Origin: Cunninghamella blakesleeana
Taxonomy: Eukaryota > Mucoromycota > Mucoromycetes > Mucorales > Cunninghamellaceae
Length of the DNA stretch: 64,000 bases
Direction: 5' to 3'
Assembly (NCBI GenBank): GCA_017871115.1
Contig: JAFCIZ010000001.1
Location: 5,741,501 to 5,805,500, forward strand
Shown: piece after piece, positions 10,509 through 23,000 of the stretch
Position numbering within the stretch: position 1 is the stretch's first letter
Layout of the letters: each line of letters opens with the position of its first letter
The notes under the pieces: generated by a model
What the model saw: only the letters and a program-made list of their open reading frames with translations
Told to the model about the DNA's origin: nothing
The model's database searches: none
Position numbers and translations under genes: made by a program

Positions 10509-13500
10509 TTATGCATATGTTACACGCTGGTATTTAGAGATAGGGATGCGATTTTTCCAATCAGGTTGTGCTATAGCAGGAGGTTTGAGTGGTTCAATCA
10601 TTTTATACTGAGTATTTTTCTTTTTAAGGCTTGCTGGTTTTTTTGGTCTATCTTTAGTAGGCTAATTTAATAAATATATTTAAAAAAAAGAGAAAAAGAG
10701 AAAAAGGTGAATACTACCACTCTTATTATTATAAATATAAACAAAGTAATATATAACTTACATGACTTAATGGAGGTGAAGAAGGAATTGGGTGGTCAAT
10801 TGATGTAAAAGGCGGATCAATTTTCTTTTTTCCATATGTATTACTACTTTTCCACCAAGAATGGTTCATAGTTGTTTTATCTAAATCATTTTTGGATTTA
10901 AGGAATTTATTAAGGCTGAAAAGTTTATTGTTATTATTGTTATTATTATTTTGATGTTGCAAAGTAGAAGGTAATGAGGGAGATGATGATGAGGTTGTCA
11001 TTGTATTATTCATCGAATGAAATTGGTCTTTAATTGTACCAAGATATTGGTTCGAATTAGTGGACATGTTGGATAAGAAAGTAGGGATATATAGTTTTTC
11101 ATTAGGAAGTCTATTTTTTATTTTATCCATTTTATCCAATAATTTCATGGATGGTAATTCCTGATGATGATTACCCATTTCATTTGTAAAGGCATTCCAA
11201 AATTCACGAGTATTTTGTGAATCCCCTCCTCCCCCTTGAAGTAATAATTCAGGTATAACAGTGACTTGAGAAGAAAAAGATACCCTTTTTCGATGGACTC
11301 TATGTTGTTGCTTTTCAGTAGTAGTAGTAGTAGTTGTAGGTGTTAAAGTAATGGGATTCATATGATAATCGTAGCGATAATCAAAATAACTTTCATCGCT
11401 ATAACGTTTATATTGATTATAAGAGGTTGGTTGTTGTTGACGCTTGGTCTCAGTGTTATTATTAAAATCATATTTCAAATAATTGTCATCCAACGGGTAT
11501 GATGTTGAGGGTGCATTATTTATATTTGTTGAAGATTGATTATTATAATCACTGTTACTGGATGAAGTCGATGTGATGAATGAATTGTTCTTTTTAAAAG
11601 CAGTATCTGATATTTCTATATGAGAGGATTGTTTTAAACTTGTATCTAATATTGATTTGCACTTATTTGTATCCATTTCACTGTCATGATGATGGTGCAT
11701 ATCGTCGTTATTATGATCTGTATCAACATTAATAACACGTAATTTTCTTTGTGAGTTATATTTCTTTTCCTGCTGTGTAGTACAATCTCGATCCGCTTTT
11801 ATATGTGCTTTTTTTTCTATTTCTCTAGGAGTTAATTGTTTATTAATATCGTTCATAATAGAGTCCATAATTGCAGACGATGGTGATGATAACGATGGTG
11901 ATGATAACGATGGTGATAATGATGATGATGATGATGATGATGACGACGATGATGGCGATAACGATGATGGAGGTGGATGTTGTGGTAATGCTAGGTCGTG
12001 ATTATGGATGGCATTGATTGAAGGTTCTACAGCTGCAACTGAAGATTCTTCAATCTTGCCACTCTTTTCAGTTAATACTTGCTCATTTTTATTTGATTCT
12101 GTAAAAATTTCTTCTTCTTCCTCAACTTCAATATCTTTTTTTGATTTGAGATAAATACTCGATAAATTATGCGAGCATTCACCTGCTAAAGGAGATAATT
12201 GAGGTTCATAATATGAAGCTATAAAAGAAAGATCGTTATTAGATTGAGATTTTTTAGGGGTTCTTTTTGGTTTTTTAGGTGGTAAATGCTTTTTCGTATA
12301 GGTATTAATAGAATGTTTTGGTGATGGTGAATCGTTTTCAAGAGTATTTTTATCATTGGTAACTTTTATTGTTGTTGGAGAAATAATATTAAAACTTTGA
12401 GAAGAAGCTGATAAAAGAGAAGAAGGTGACAGTAATGAAATAGAAGTGTCTAAAGATTGAAGTTGTACTGGAGAAGTAGGCAATTCATATTTTGCTAATG
12501 GTTGTGGTGTTTTTATTTCTTTGAATGCATGAATAGGTGAAGGAGTTGTATTTTCCAAAGCACTAATAGCAGTTGACTGATAAAACAATAACAGTAATAA
12601 TAAAACAGTTAGTTAGAAAGTGAAAAAAGGAAAGGATAACTATGAATAATATATATGTACAATTGCATTACCACTTTTCCTTTAGTTGCTTTTAGTTTTG
12701 ATAAAGACGACTCTTTCTTCCATTTAGGGCGACTTTTTTGATTACTATCAATATTATGAATTGTCTAAATATAATAAAATAAACGAAAGAAAAAAAATGC
12801 ATATGTATATATTATTAAAAAAGATCTGTTTATATCATTTTCTACTATTCTTATTATTTTTCTAAATGTGTTTACGGTTTTAACTTGTAGCGCCTTTAGT
12901 TTTTTTAAAGAAGGCACTTTTTTTTCAGACGATGGTTTTTTTTGTGAAGAGCTAGATTTTTTTAGTTCTAATAAAGTTGGTTCAGATTTTAGATTTTTTT
13001 TGGACGGAGTTGATTGAGTGGAGTTTAAATTTTTGAAAGCTGTACTTAGTAGTTTAGCATTAACATCGTCCTAATAAATTTAGAGAAAATAAAATAAAAT
13101 GAAGATCAATATATTATATTTTATTATATGTATAAATTGTTTTTAATTACCTCTGCGGAATCGTATAAAGATTTTAATTTATTTAGATTATTAATTGACT
13201 ATATGTTAAAATAAAAATAATAAAATAAAGAGTTAATATCAAATAATTATTGTTGTTTTTAATATTATCATTATAATTTATTTTATTTACGCTAAGTTTG
13301 TTAGATTTTCTATTTGGATAATTCATAGAAGATTTTAATTTTGATATTAACATGGAGTGCTCTTTATCTATCTCATCATACTGTGAAGGAGGAGTAGTGT
13401 TAGCTTGTACCTTAGTGGTAATAGTATTATTTATTGCTTGGGTATCTTTTTTATTTAATTTATTTTTCTGGAGTTGATCATCATTATAACTCTTGTGTGT

Positions 13501-13841
13501 TGGTATAGTTGATTTGGTAGTAAGATTTTCCGAGGGCTCTTCTTTTTTTACTTTAGCTGTATTAATATTATCATCAATCTTCTTTTCCTTGATGGCAGTT
13601 TCCTTTATTAATGAAGAGTCATTGTTTTCTATAGTAGATAATCGTTTTATATTTTGTTGTTGACGCCTTGCTTCTCTTTTTTTCTTTAATAAATCCAATT
13701 CCTATTAGAAATAATAATAATTATTATTTTCATTCATAAGCAAGAGAAATAGAGTACAATCCAATTTTTTTTTACCTCTTCTAGCTTTTGTAAATCAGAA
13801 GTATTTGTATACGTGTTTAGTAATTGATGATTATGAGACAT
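10509..13841 (-). CDS. large disordered basic protein with RVSF motif, unknown
   Basis: Seven exons, all in phase 0: 13776-13841, 13291-13701, 13151-13198, 12876-13070, 12672-12764, 10762-12576, 10509-10661, joining to 926 residues. It is not recognised. The N-terminus has a short coiled-coil-like segment (LQKLEELDLLKKKREARRQQQ). Related basic motifs PSLKKLKALQ and SSLSKLKATK occur in separate exons, with a weaker LNKLKSLYD, suggesting a short repeated element. The bulk is Ser/Asn/Pro/Lys-rich and probably unfolded, with a poly-Ser/Pro tract and His/Asp runs. HRKRVSFSSQVTV fits the PP1 docking consensus RVxF. The C-terminal 50 residues (RPKKPASLKKKNTQ and onward) are basic and better conserved in style. 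A chromatin, cytoskeleton or phosphatase-regulatory role is only a guess. Confidence 0.7.
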
Positions 13842-14627
13842 TTATAAAAATGATAACTAAATAAGAAGAAGAAAGTAAAAATAATAAAGAATAAAAAAGG
13901 ATTGATATTTTTTTTTAAAAAAAAGTTTTCAAAAAACTCGAATAACATCATCCTTTTTTAGAAATGCATGTTGCACAAAGTCACTGGCATATTAAAAACC
14001 AGTTTAGGGTTTTTTTTATATAAAAAGAAAAATGTAGACAAAAAAAGGGAAAAAAAAAATCCACATATAAAATATATCTAAACAGTACTTCTATTAATAA
14101 TTAATAGTAATGATAAAATAATGTATACAAGTATTAACTTTGTTGATAAGTAGTTAAATAGAAATGATTATTGATGAAAAAAATAAAAAAACAAATAAAC
14201 AAGTATGCATAAAAAAGACTCTCAACAGTAAATAAGTTACAATCACTGAGTAAATAGAACAGTTAGACCTAACTTGACCAAATAATGCATAACGAAATAT
14301 AATAAGCCATCAAGATAGCATATAGATTCATGGGTATTATATGCTTTTTATTTTTTTTAGTTTTTTTTTTTTTTTTTTTAAATAAAACGTTATCTTTAAA
14401 AAAAATAAAATCTACTATAGTATAAAAGGTTTGATAATGAGTGAAAAAGGGGTTTTAAAAAGTACAATCATTTCAAGCCTCTTAAATTTTGGCGCACGTC
14501 ACATTAAATCGGCTGAGTTTTTTAAACTATATTTTTTTTTTCATTTTCACTCTCTCTTTTTTTCTTTTTTCTTATTAATATCTCTATATTTAATACTACA
14601 TAATAAATAAATAAATATATAAATATA
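13842..14627. other. divergent promoter region (unknown gene / eIF4E)
   Basis: About 790 nt between two divergent starts. It holds poly(T) and poly(A) tracts and, 120-140 nt upstream of eIF4E, the only GC-richer patch (about 14490-14515), which includes a CRE-like ACGTCA. No gene was seen. Confidence 0.55.
14493..14502. promoter_or_regulatory. CRE/bZIP-like ACGTCA upstream of eIF4E
   Basis: GCGCACGTCA lies about 130 nt before the eIF4E ATG, in the only GC-rich patch of the region. ACGTCA is the half-site of CRE/ATF-type bZIP factors. One copy only; function is inferred. Confidence 0.3.
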
Positions 14628-15639
14628 ATGTCAGAACAAACGATAGTTGAACAACCACCTGTATCAGATAATAACATAGAATCCAACGATAATACCACAG
14701 CTGAAAATACTACATCAGACCAACAAATAACAACTGTTTTTCATGATCCTATTAATTATAACGCAAAGCACCCTCTTCAAAACACTTGGACTTTATGGTT
14801 TGATAATCCTGGAAAAAAAGCAAACGTTCAATCTTGGTCACAAAATTTGAAAGAAATAGTTTCTATTGATACAGTGGAAGATTTTTGGGGGTAAAAATAA
14901 TGATAATAAAAAACGAAGACACAGTATATCATCACCTTTATTATGTTACAACTTGTATTTATATAAATATATATAATTATTCATTTATTTATATTTATAG
15001 TGTGTATAATAATATAGTAAAAGTGGATAGACTTGAAGTTAGTTCCAATTATCATCTTTTTAAGAAAGGAGTTCGACCTGAATGGGAAGACGAAGCAAAC
15101 GCCAACGGTGGTAAATTCAGCATTCAATTTCCAAGAAATAAAACGGGCGAAAATATCAACAATTATTGGTTACATACGGTAAAAATAAAATAAAATAATA
15201 TGATCATCATCAAATTTAAAATAAATAAAAATGGAGTATTGAATAGAAGATGAATTTTTTATTTGTTTATGTTCATTTTATTTAGGTTTTAGCTATGATT
15301 GGTGAACAATTTGCTTATGAAGACGAAATATGCGGTGCTGTTGTATCTATCAGAAAAGTATTTTTTAGAATTGCTTTATGGATAAAGTCTTCTGAAAGAG
15401 GCGAAGTTGTAGAAACAATTGGGTAAGAGATTGATATTATTTAAAAATTTATATGCAATATAATTGGAGGATTATATTTAAATTAGAGTTGGATCACTGA
15501 TTATACGTATATATTTATATATGTTATATATAGTCGTCAATTGAAGGAATTTTTGGATGTACCAAATAATATCGTAGTAGAATTCGCTCCTCATGGTGAT
15601 GCTGGTGGTAAAAATGCTCAAAATCGATTTGTAGTGTAA
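14628..15639 (+). CDS. translation initiation factor eIF4E
   Basis: Four exons (14628-14890, 15001-15178, 15286-15422, 15534-15639) give 227 residues. After a disordered acidic N-terminus of ~40 residues comes the cap-binding fold: HPLQNTWTLWFDNP, TVEDFWGVYNNI (the Trp that receives 4E-binding proteins), YHLFKKGVRPEWEDEAN (the WE cap-sandwich pair), then NYWLHTVLAMIGEQF and GAVVSIRK. eIF4E binds the m7G cap and, with eIF4G, brings ribosomes to mRNA in the cytoplasm. Length and all tryptophan positions are standard. Introns are frame-consistent. Divergent from the 926-residue gene. Confidence 0.96.
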
Positions 15640-16124
15640 TTAAATTAATATATTAATAAAAAGTTATATATCTCCTTGCTGTAATATGTATATGTATATA
15701 TATATATTTATAAATTTATATGTATATGTATATATTTATATAAAATAATCATAATAAAAATAAAAATAAAAGAATAGTATAAAGGTAGTATATATTTTTT
15801 ATACACTTGCTGCGCTGAAGGTATTTCTAAAAAACGTTAAAAAATTGCGGACTTTTCGGAGCACTCATCTTGAATTGGCATTATTATAAATTTTATATTT
15901 TTTTTTCTTCGCCCTCTTTTTTTTTCTCTGTTTTTTTTCTTTTTTTTTTAAGGTTGTCTTTTTGTTTATTCTTATTCTTACCACAATTCTAATATATAAT
16001 TTTTTTTCTTTATTATTATTATTTTAATAGTTAAGAATATATATGATCAATTTAATTGATCATATAAATATATTCTATTATTTATAATCGTCTATTTTAT
16101 ATTTTATATTTTATATTTTATACC
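15640..16124. other. intergenic region, Zn2Cys6 gene promoter
   Basis: AT-rich with poly(T) runs. It holds a 25-nt near-perfect palindrome (16041-16065) and, immediately before the ATG at 16125, four tandem TATTTTA units (about 16092-16120). Confidence 0.6.
16041..16065. promoter_or_regulatory. 12-bp perfect inverted repeat, one-base spacer
   Basis: ATATGATCAATT, a single T, then AATTGATCATAT: both arms match perfectly, and the outer flanks GAATAT/ATATTC extend the symmetry with a small offset. It ends 60 nt before the Zn2Cys6 start codon. It could be a dimer binding site or a hairpin in the 5' leader. It lacks the CGG triplets usual for Zn2Cys6 dimers. Confidence 0.5.
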
Positions 16125-18963
16125 ATGATAACATTTCCTTCCATCAATTTACTTCATACCTGCACTTCAGAATGGATACAAAAAAACCAAACAAAAGTAA
16201 AAGAAAGACAGTTACAAAATCAAAGTAAAGTAAAATTTAAATATTTTGCTCGAGAACAAGCACCCAACAAACGATGTAGAACCAATAATGCTTGTGATGA
16301 ATGTAGACGAAAGAAAAAAAAATGTTCAGGTGGTATTATTTGTGAATCATGTAAGAGACTTTCTCTCAAATGTTCCCAAGGAAAGCAACAGCAACGTCAA
16401 CATTATGAAAATAAAATAAAAAAGGATAACGATAACGATAACGATAACGATAACCATCACCAACAGCAATATAATAATAATAATAATAATCATGATATTA
16501 GCATAGATAGCATAAATATAAATAAAATAAATACTTTGGATAATACTCCATTCACTACTCATATACCTCAATCTTTATCCTCGTCAAGTTGTTCGTCAAT
16601 TTCTCCTCCTTCCACCACATCTACTTCTCAAAATATATCTATTCAAATAATAAATCAACAAAACGGTATTATGATAGCTCCTCCCCCACCACCCCCACCA
16701 CCACCTTCTCATTCTTCAAGATCAGATGCTAATTTTCCTCATTATTTAATTCAGAAATCACGATGGAGCTCGGATGGTCAATATTTTGGAGGTACTTCTG
16801 TGTTTATTACCGATTTCCATCAGGATGAAACAATAACGCCATCCCCAACAGCCAATATGAAAACACCTTCTCAGTATTTATGTGACCAAGGGTTATATGA
16901 ACGTGATCAAGATTATTTATTAAACGTGTATCATGCAAATGTAGATACATTATACCCTATGTTTAATTTAGATTACTTAAAACAACAACTTCATTCCTCC
17001 TCAACAACAACAACGTCCTTATCTACCTTATTTTTTTTAGCCTTATTTATTAGAGCATCTTATTTAGTCAATGAAGAATATTCGTCACAACAGGGGATCA
17101 AATATGGAGTACTTTCCACTTACTTGACCGTCGATTTTAATTTACAAAGAGACAAATACTTGGCCTCTCCTCGTCCAACTTGTGCAACTGTCTTGGCTTT
17201 AACCATGATGAGTAATCATATGGCTTTTAACACACTTCGTCATCAATTACCTTATGCAATGAATTATAATGCAGAAGCGTGTAGTTTAGCATTGACTCTT
17301 GGTTTGCATGCTTCAGAACCTTCCCTTATCGATCCTACTTTATATCAATTAAGATTAAGAACTTTTTGGTTAACATTCATCACTGATTACACTTTGAAAA
17401 CTATTCATGGTCGGCCTTATGCTATTGATGAAGGCGATGTGTAAGTCAAAAAAAAAAAAGAGAGGAAGAGTTATATAAGTTTAAATATATATATGCAATA
17501 ATTACGGATGGATGAGAGGATAAAGTTAAATGCTTACTATTTTTTTCCTTTATCCTTTTTTTTTTTTTTTTTCTATTTTATTTTATTCATCACTTTATAT
17601 GTGTGCATTTACTTAGAGACCTTGACCGTGACAACCCATTTAGTAAACATCCTGACCATATTCAATGCACCAAAGATGACGATACTTTTACAGAAATTTG
17701 GTTAAAGCAATTGAAATGTACTATTGATATTACAAAAGGAATTGGCCGAACTGTCAAATTTAATTATTCCCCTCAGCGTAAAAGGGATCAACAACATCAG
17801 GTAATTTCATTTATAAATAAAGAATAAAAATGAAAGGAAAAAAGAAGAGGAAATGGAAAAGAGAGTAAAATAAATAAATAGGTATGTGATACTCATCTTT
17901 TATTTATTTATTATTATATTTTTTTAATATATAGTATTATATTGGGTATATATCGTCCTTGGATCACTGGATATGTGAAATTGCAAATAAAAAGTTATCG
18001 GATAGGCCAGATAATGCCAATACAAATCAACTATTAGAAAATGAGAATATAGAAGAATGGAAGAAACGACTAGAACAAATAAAAAAACTTTATATATATA
18101 CCAGTTTAATGTTAATTCATAAACGATTTATTGATGATGAATCCCTTAAACATGGGTCAAGACCTTCCTCGTTAGAAATATGTTTCCATGCAGCCATTGA
18201 AGTCATCCATTTAACTTATATGATGAGCAAGCCAGCCTTTGAAAGTATATCAACCTCACCATTAACTATATATTCCCTAATGATGTCATTACAATTATTA
18301 CAAAGTTTATTCATGAATACATTACAAGAGGATACAGTGATGGTTGCTCAAGCTGAAATTCAATTTGAAATAGGGTATTCTGTGTTACAACAATTAATGA
18401 TCTGCCATAACCCACAATCTATGATATATCATACCCTTTGTCATCTTTGGAAAAAATATAAAGAGTACAGAACGGGTTCATTTCAAACAAATAATCATTC
18501 TCATGATGATGAAATATTGTTACATAAACCTAATGCACACTTATCGACTTCTACCCAAGTTTGTCATCCATCGAACGCTTTTATTTCTGGATCTCACCTT
18601 ATACCAGGTATTATAACACCATCATCTAATACTGCAACTACTGTAGCACATTCCCAAGTTTTGACCAACAATACCACCACCACCACTACTACTACTACTC
18701 TTTTTTCATCTCACCATCATCACCACCATCATCATCATTATACTTCATCATCATCTTCCTCTACTCCGACTACATCTTTTTTACAAGATAATTCATCATC
18801 ATCATCTATATATAGTCATACATCATCACCATTAAATACATCCATGGCTGATCATCCTCAGCAACAACAATGGAAAATAAAGGAGTGTTTTTCGGATAAA
18901 TCGATTCCTACACCTACTACATCGCCTTCTTCTTCATCTTCTTCATCTCTCCATCCACTATAA
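16125..18963 (+). CDS. Zn2Cys6 fungal-specific transcription factor
   Basis: Three exons (16125-17440, 17617-17800, 17935-18963) give 842 residues. The binuclear zinc cluster is CDECRRKKKKC then CESCKRLSLKC, with Cys at 57, 60, 67, 73, 76 and 83 and the usual basic loop, so it binds DNA in the nucleus. A linker rich in (DN)n, Asn and a run of nine Pro follows. From about residue 265 (DYLLNVYHANVDTLYPMF) through the LRLRTFWLTFITDYTLK region it matches the fungal-specific transcription factor domain (PF04082 type). The C-terminal third is again low complexity, with poly-Thr, a run of about ten His and poly-Ser. The regulated pathway cannot be told. The intron donor at 17441 and acceptor at 17616 restore the frame GDVDLDRDNPF. 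Confidence 0.93.
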
Positions 18964-18968
18964 AAAAG

Positions 18969-19005
<37 letters not shown>

Positions 19006-19644
19006 TTCTCAATATATATTTGTTTGAAACACAAAATTAGAAAATAAGGTTTTTTCGATTTATTATTATATTTACCTTTTTTCAATAGTATTCTTTTTTT
19101 TTTTTTTACAATTTTTTTTTTTTTTAACGATTATTATAACCCTATATTTTTTATTTACTTTATATATATATTAATTAATTTTAATTCTTATTTATTATAA
19201 ATATATTTTTATGTATTTTTTTAATATCAAAAGGAATACTTATATTTAAACATCTAATACATATAAAGTGTAGTTGGTAATATTATAGTGCAACTTTTGG
19301 TACGTATCACCCATTAAAAAAAGAAACTTTAATTTTTTTTTGTGTTGCTAAGTTACCAAAAAGGCAATGTCTCGTGTAACAAAAATAATTTCAAATTCAA
19401 TTTTTTTATTTTATTTTATTTTATTTTTCCTCCTTAATTTCCCTCTTTCTTTTTCTTTCTCTCTCTTTTTTTTTATAATCTTTATAAAATATATAAATTT
19501 ATACATTCATATACATATATACACACACCTATATATTTATATATATTCATTTAATTAATTCGTATATTTTTTTTTAAAAAAAGCTTATTCATATTATATA
19601 AAAGTAAACTCGAAAAAAAAAACGAAAAATTTTAATATTACATC
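18964..19644. other. intergenic region, Ras promoter
   Basis: Starts with a pentanucleotide (AAAAG)n tract (about 18981-19002), then poly(T) runs. A CT/T-rich stretch lies before the Ras ATG. No gene seen; the open frame at 19367 is low-complexity Phe/Ile/Ser. Confidence 0.6.
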
Positions 19645-20559
19645 ATGTCAAAACCAACTTCATTTTTAAGAGAGTAAGTTTAATGGGAAAACTGGGAAAA
19701 GGATCATAAAAAAAGATTTAAATTGTTAAATGTGTGTGCATATTTTATAATAATGAAAAAGAGATGATGGAAAGTAAAACTCATTTATTATTATTATTGC
19801 TATTGTTATTATATTATATTTTACTCTTTTTTTTTTTTTATTAGATATAAGATTGTTATTGTAGGTGGTGGTGGTAAGATATTCTTGTCAATAAAATGTT
19901 TTTTATATATAAAAAATATTATTTATATATAGTAACCTTAAATTCATTTTTCTCTTTTTTTAATAAATAAAAAAGGTGTCGGAAAGTCCGCTATTACTAT
20001 TCAGTTTATTCAATCTCATTTCGTCGATGAATATGATCCAACTATTGAAGGTAAATAAATTAAATATAAGAAGATAAGATAAAAATCATTATCATTTCCT
20101 TCTTTTAATAATTAAACGTCTGTATTTTTTCGATTTTTTTTTTATAGATTCATATAGAAAACAATGCATAATTGATCAAGAAACAGCATTATTGGACGTA
20201 TTAGATACAGCTGGTCAAGAAGAATACAGGTAAATTAAAATAAATAAATATAATAATGGAAATTAAATTAGGCGTAGAAGAAAAAGAAGAAGAAAAAACA
20301 AGATTAATAATAATAATATTAATCGTGATTTTTTTATTTTTGTTTTTTATAATTATTATTTTAGTGCTATGAGAGAACAATATATGCGTAATGGTGAAGG
20401 GTTTATATTAGTGTATTCTATTACATCTCGATTATCTTTTGAAGAAATCAGTACATTCTATCAACAAATTCGTCGTGTTAAAGATAAAGACCAATTCCCA
20501 ATGATTTTGGTAGGAAATAAATGTGATTTAGAATCAGAACGTCAGGTTTCTTCTCAAGG

Positions 20560-20595
<36 letters not shown>

Positions 20596-20862
20596 GTTGA
20601 TCTTATTATTTATTAAAAATATCATACCATTCTTTTTTTTTATTTTTTAGAGGGATTCGACTTGGCAAAAGAATTTGGCTGTCCCTTTTTAGAAACCTCT
20701 GCTAAGCAACGTACCAATGTAGATGATAGTTTTTATGAAGTTGTACGTGAAATCCGTAGAATGAATAAACGTGAACAAGAAAACAGTAAATCAAGATCTG
20801 GCCAACATAATCAATATGAATTGGAAAAAGAAGATACTGGCTGTTGTTGTGTATTAATGTAA
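19645..20862 (+). CDS. Ras-type small GTPase
   Basis: Six exons (19645-19673, 19845-19873, 19976-20050, 20148-20229, 20365-20558, 20651-20862) give 206 residues. G1 is GGGGVGKS (Gly where human Ras has Ala11). The effector region [14 protein letters not shown] is identical to the Ras core. Switch II is [21 protein letters not shown], with NKCD and ETSAK completing the nucleotide pocket. The C-terminus CCCVLM ends in a CaaX box whose final Met predicts farnesylation, with two upstream Cys available for palmitoylation. It is therefore a membrane-anchored Ras controlling growth or cAMP/MAPK signalling. The first two exons are only 29 nt each, and the P-loop codons are split by an intron. It is Ras rather than Rap, Rho or Rab. 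Confidence 0.97.
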
Positions 20863-21917
20863 ATCTCCTTCTTCCCTTCTCCCTTTTTTTTTATAATGTA
20901 CTCCTTATTATTATTATTTTTATGTATAAGAAAAACAACAACAACAACAACATCAAAAAGGTAAAAGGGTGATTTTTTTATATAATCACTTTATTATTAT
21001 TATTATTATTTTAATATTATTTCCAACATGAACTAGTTTTAACTGTATTATTTTACATAATTTTTTATATTATTTATTATTACTATTACTATTATTATAT
21101 CTTGTTTTTTTATATTCTACTACTATTATTATTATATATATATATTATTTTTTATCTTTATTTTCTCTGATATCACTATTTTTTTTATAAACTAAAATCT
21201 GTTTATATTTGCTCCTGCAAGGTCTATAATCTTACATTGTGATACATAACTAAAAATTGGCTGGGTTTAACTTGAGCGAATTATCGCTGTTTTTATTTTA
21301 TTTTATTTTTTTAATCAAGATTGGATTATCGCCACCTTTTTTTAATCAAGATTGGATTATCGTTATTTTTTTATTTTATTTTGATTTTTATATATATATA
21401 TATGTATATAGTAGGATGAGCTTTTCTTTTTTTTTTTTCAATTTCATTCTTTATTGTTGATAAAACCTTATTTTGGTTTTAATTAATATTTTGGTTTTTT
21501 TAATCATGAGGTTTTTTTTTATTATTATTTACTTTTTTCTTTCACTTGGATTAAAAAAGGAAAGTAATTTTTAATTCTTATATTTTTCAAATAAAAAAAA
21601 TTTCATGTTTATTATTATTATTTAATAAAATCAAAAAGTCATGAAGATAGTATCTTGTTAATGATTGAATAAATTGAGGTTTATTGATACTCATTATTTT
21701 TATTACGAGTAGTCGTCTACATGCTATATCTTGTTTGATTTTCTAATTATTACTTAGTCGAGCCTTGCTTTGATTTACATTAGAGTTTGGAAGGATCTGA
21801 AGCCCACCAAGTTCCAGGATTAATTTTATGAATCAAAACTGAGTTCTTTGGCAATCCTACGTTTCTTGGTACGTTTACCTATTTATAGGTGGAGGTCAAA
21901 TTATATCATAGGTAAAA
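20863..21917. other. intergenic AT-rich DNA downstream of Ras
   Basis: Poly(T), (ATT)n and (AT)n tracts and one short tandem duplication at 21306-21362. No coding frame is convincing; the open frames here are runs of Phe/Leu/Ile. Confidence 0.6.
21306..21362 (+). repeat. 31-bp tandem duplication
   Basis: TTAATCAAGATTGGATTATCG occurs twice with a 31-nt period (TTTTT runs at the unit joins). A weaker partial match, GCGAATTATCGCTG, lies about 40 nt upstream. Confidence 0.7.
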
Positions 21918-23000
21918 CTATTTTTTTTTTTTTTTTTTTTTTTTTTGCTTTGTCATTATTTTATCCGCCAAAATGTCTTTCAATCGAGTAATAGTTTGAG
22001 TTTCATATTTATTTATATCTAGTATTATAATAATGCCATCGTTATTATCATCATCATCAGTTAAGATTAGCAGAGAGTCTGATTCAAGTGGATATTTATA
22101 GCTGATTTCTGTATCAGCAGTATCAGCAGTTGCTGTATTTATTTTCAAATATTCCAGTTGCATTATCAAGAGATAAAAAATCAGATCTTTTGATTTTGTT
22201 AACATCACATATAAAAAAGTCATTTTTTCTATCTTTAAATTATTCTTCCATTAAAAATTTATATCCAGTTATAAGTTTTTTACCGATTGATACCTATTTG
22301 ATCGCAAAACAAAATTCATGTAGTCACTGCCTATTTAATTTTACTTGCAAAAAATAATAATTTTGCATTATTGATATTTTCTCAAAATTTCACAAAATTG
22401 GATCTGGAAGTCATAAACGCAAGCATTTGCATATATAGATTCAGAATAACTTTCAGTGTCTTGGAGACAAAATCATCTATTTGCTATTACTATTTAAATA
22501 ATTTAAATAATATTAATACAAAGTATTCATCTCTTTTGTTTTATAGTATATATATATATATATATATATATTTTAAAATGTAGAAAATATAAGCAGAAAA
22601 GCTTTACTTGTATACATATCATAGTTAACTAATATATATTTTCGTAGTAAATCCTAATAAAATTTAAACAGAAAAAAAGTCTCCTCCCATAATAAAATAT
22701 TACTATTGTTGTAGGAATAAAGTATCCTTAATATGGTTTGTTTTGTAATCAGTATTTTGCTTGTTCAAGAATACTAAGAGCGAGGATTTTTGATACTAAA
22801 TTTAATCAGACTAACCACCAAACTTTTCAATTCTAATTCAATCTTGATAATATTGGAAGCAGTGCCAGGATTTTATTCTTTTGTGTTTTTACTTCACATT
22901 CAACTATCATATTTTATAATCTATGAAAGAATACAGGAAATACAGTCGGTTTGAGAATCGTTTCAATTAATTCTGTTTACCATGGTCCAATAGAAAAAAT
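21918..23000 (-). pseudogene. possible decayed protein-coding gene
   Basis: The minus strand shows coding-like segments in changing frames with interrupting stops: LIETILKPTVFPVFFHRL near 23000, VECEVKTQKNKILALLP near 22900, IDDFVSKTLKVILNLYMQML near 22460, DFFICDVNKIKRSDFLSL near 22190. A last open stretch (21918-22223) contains YKYPLESDSLLILTDDDD and DINKYETQTITRLKDILADK. Composition is that of a normal protein, not of the flanking AT-rich DNA, but no single frame or clean intron set connects the pieces. No family was recognised. It may be a relic of a host gene or of a mobile element. Confidence 0.3.

Noticed and set aside
21918..21950. C-terminal poly-Lys run of the minus-strand frame
   Set aside because: It is only a poly(T) tract read through; not part of a protein.
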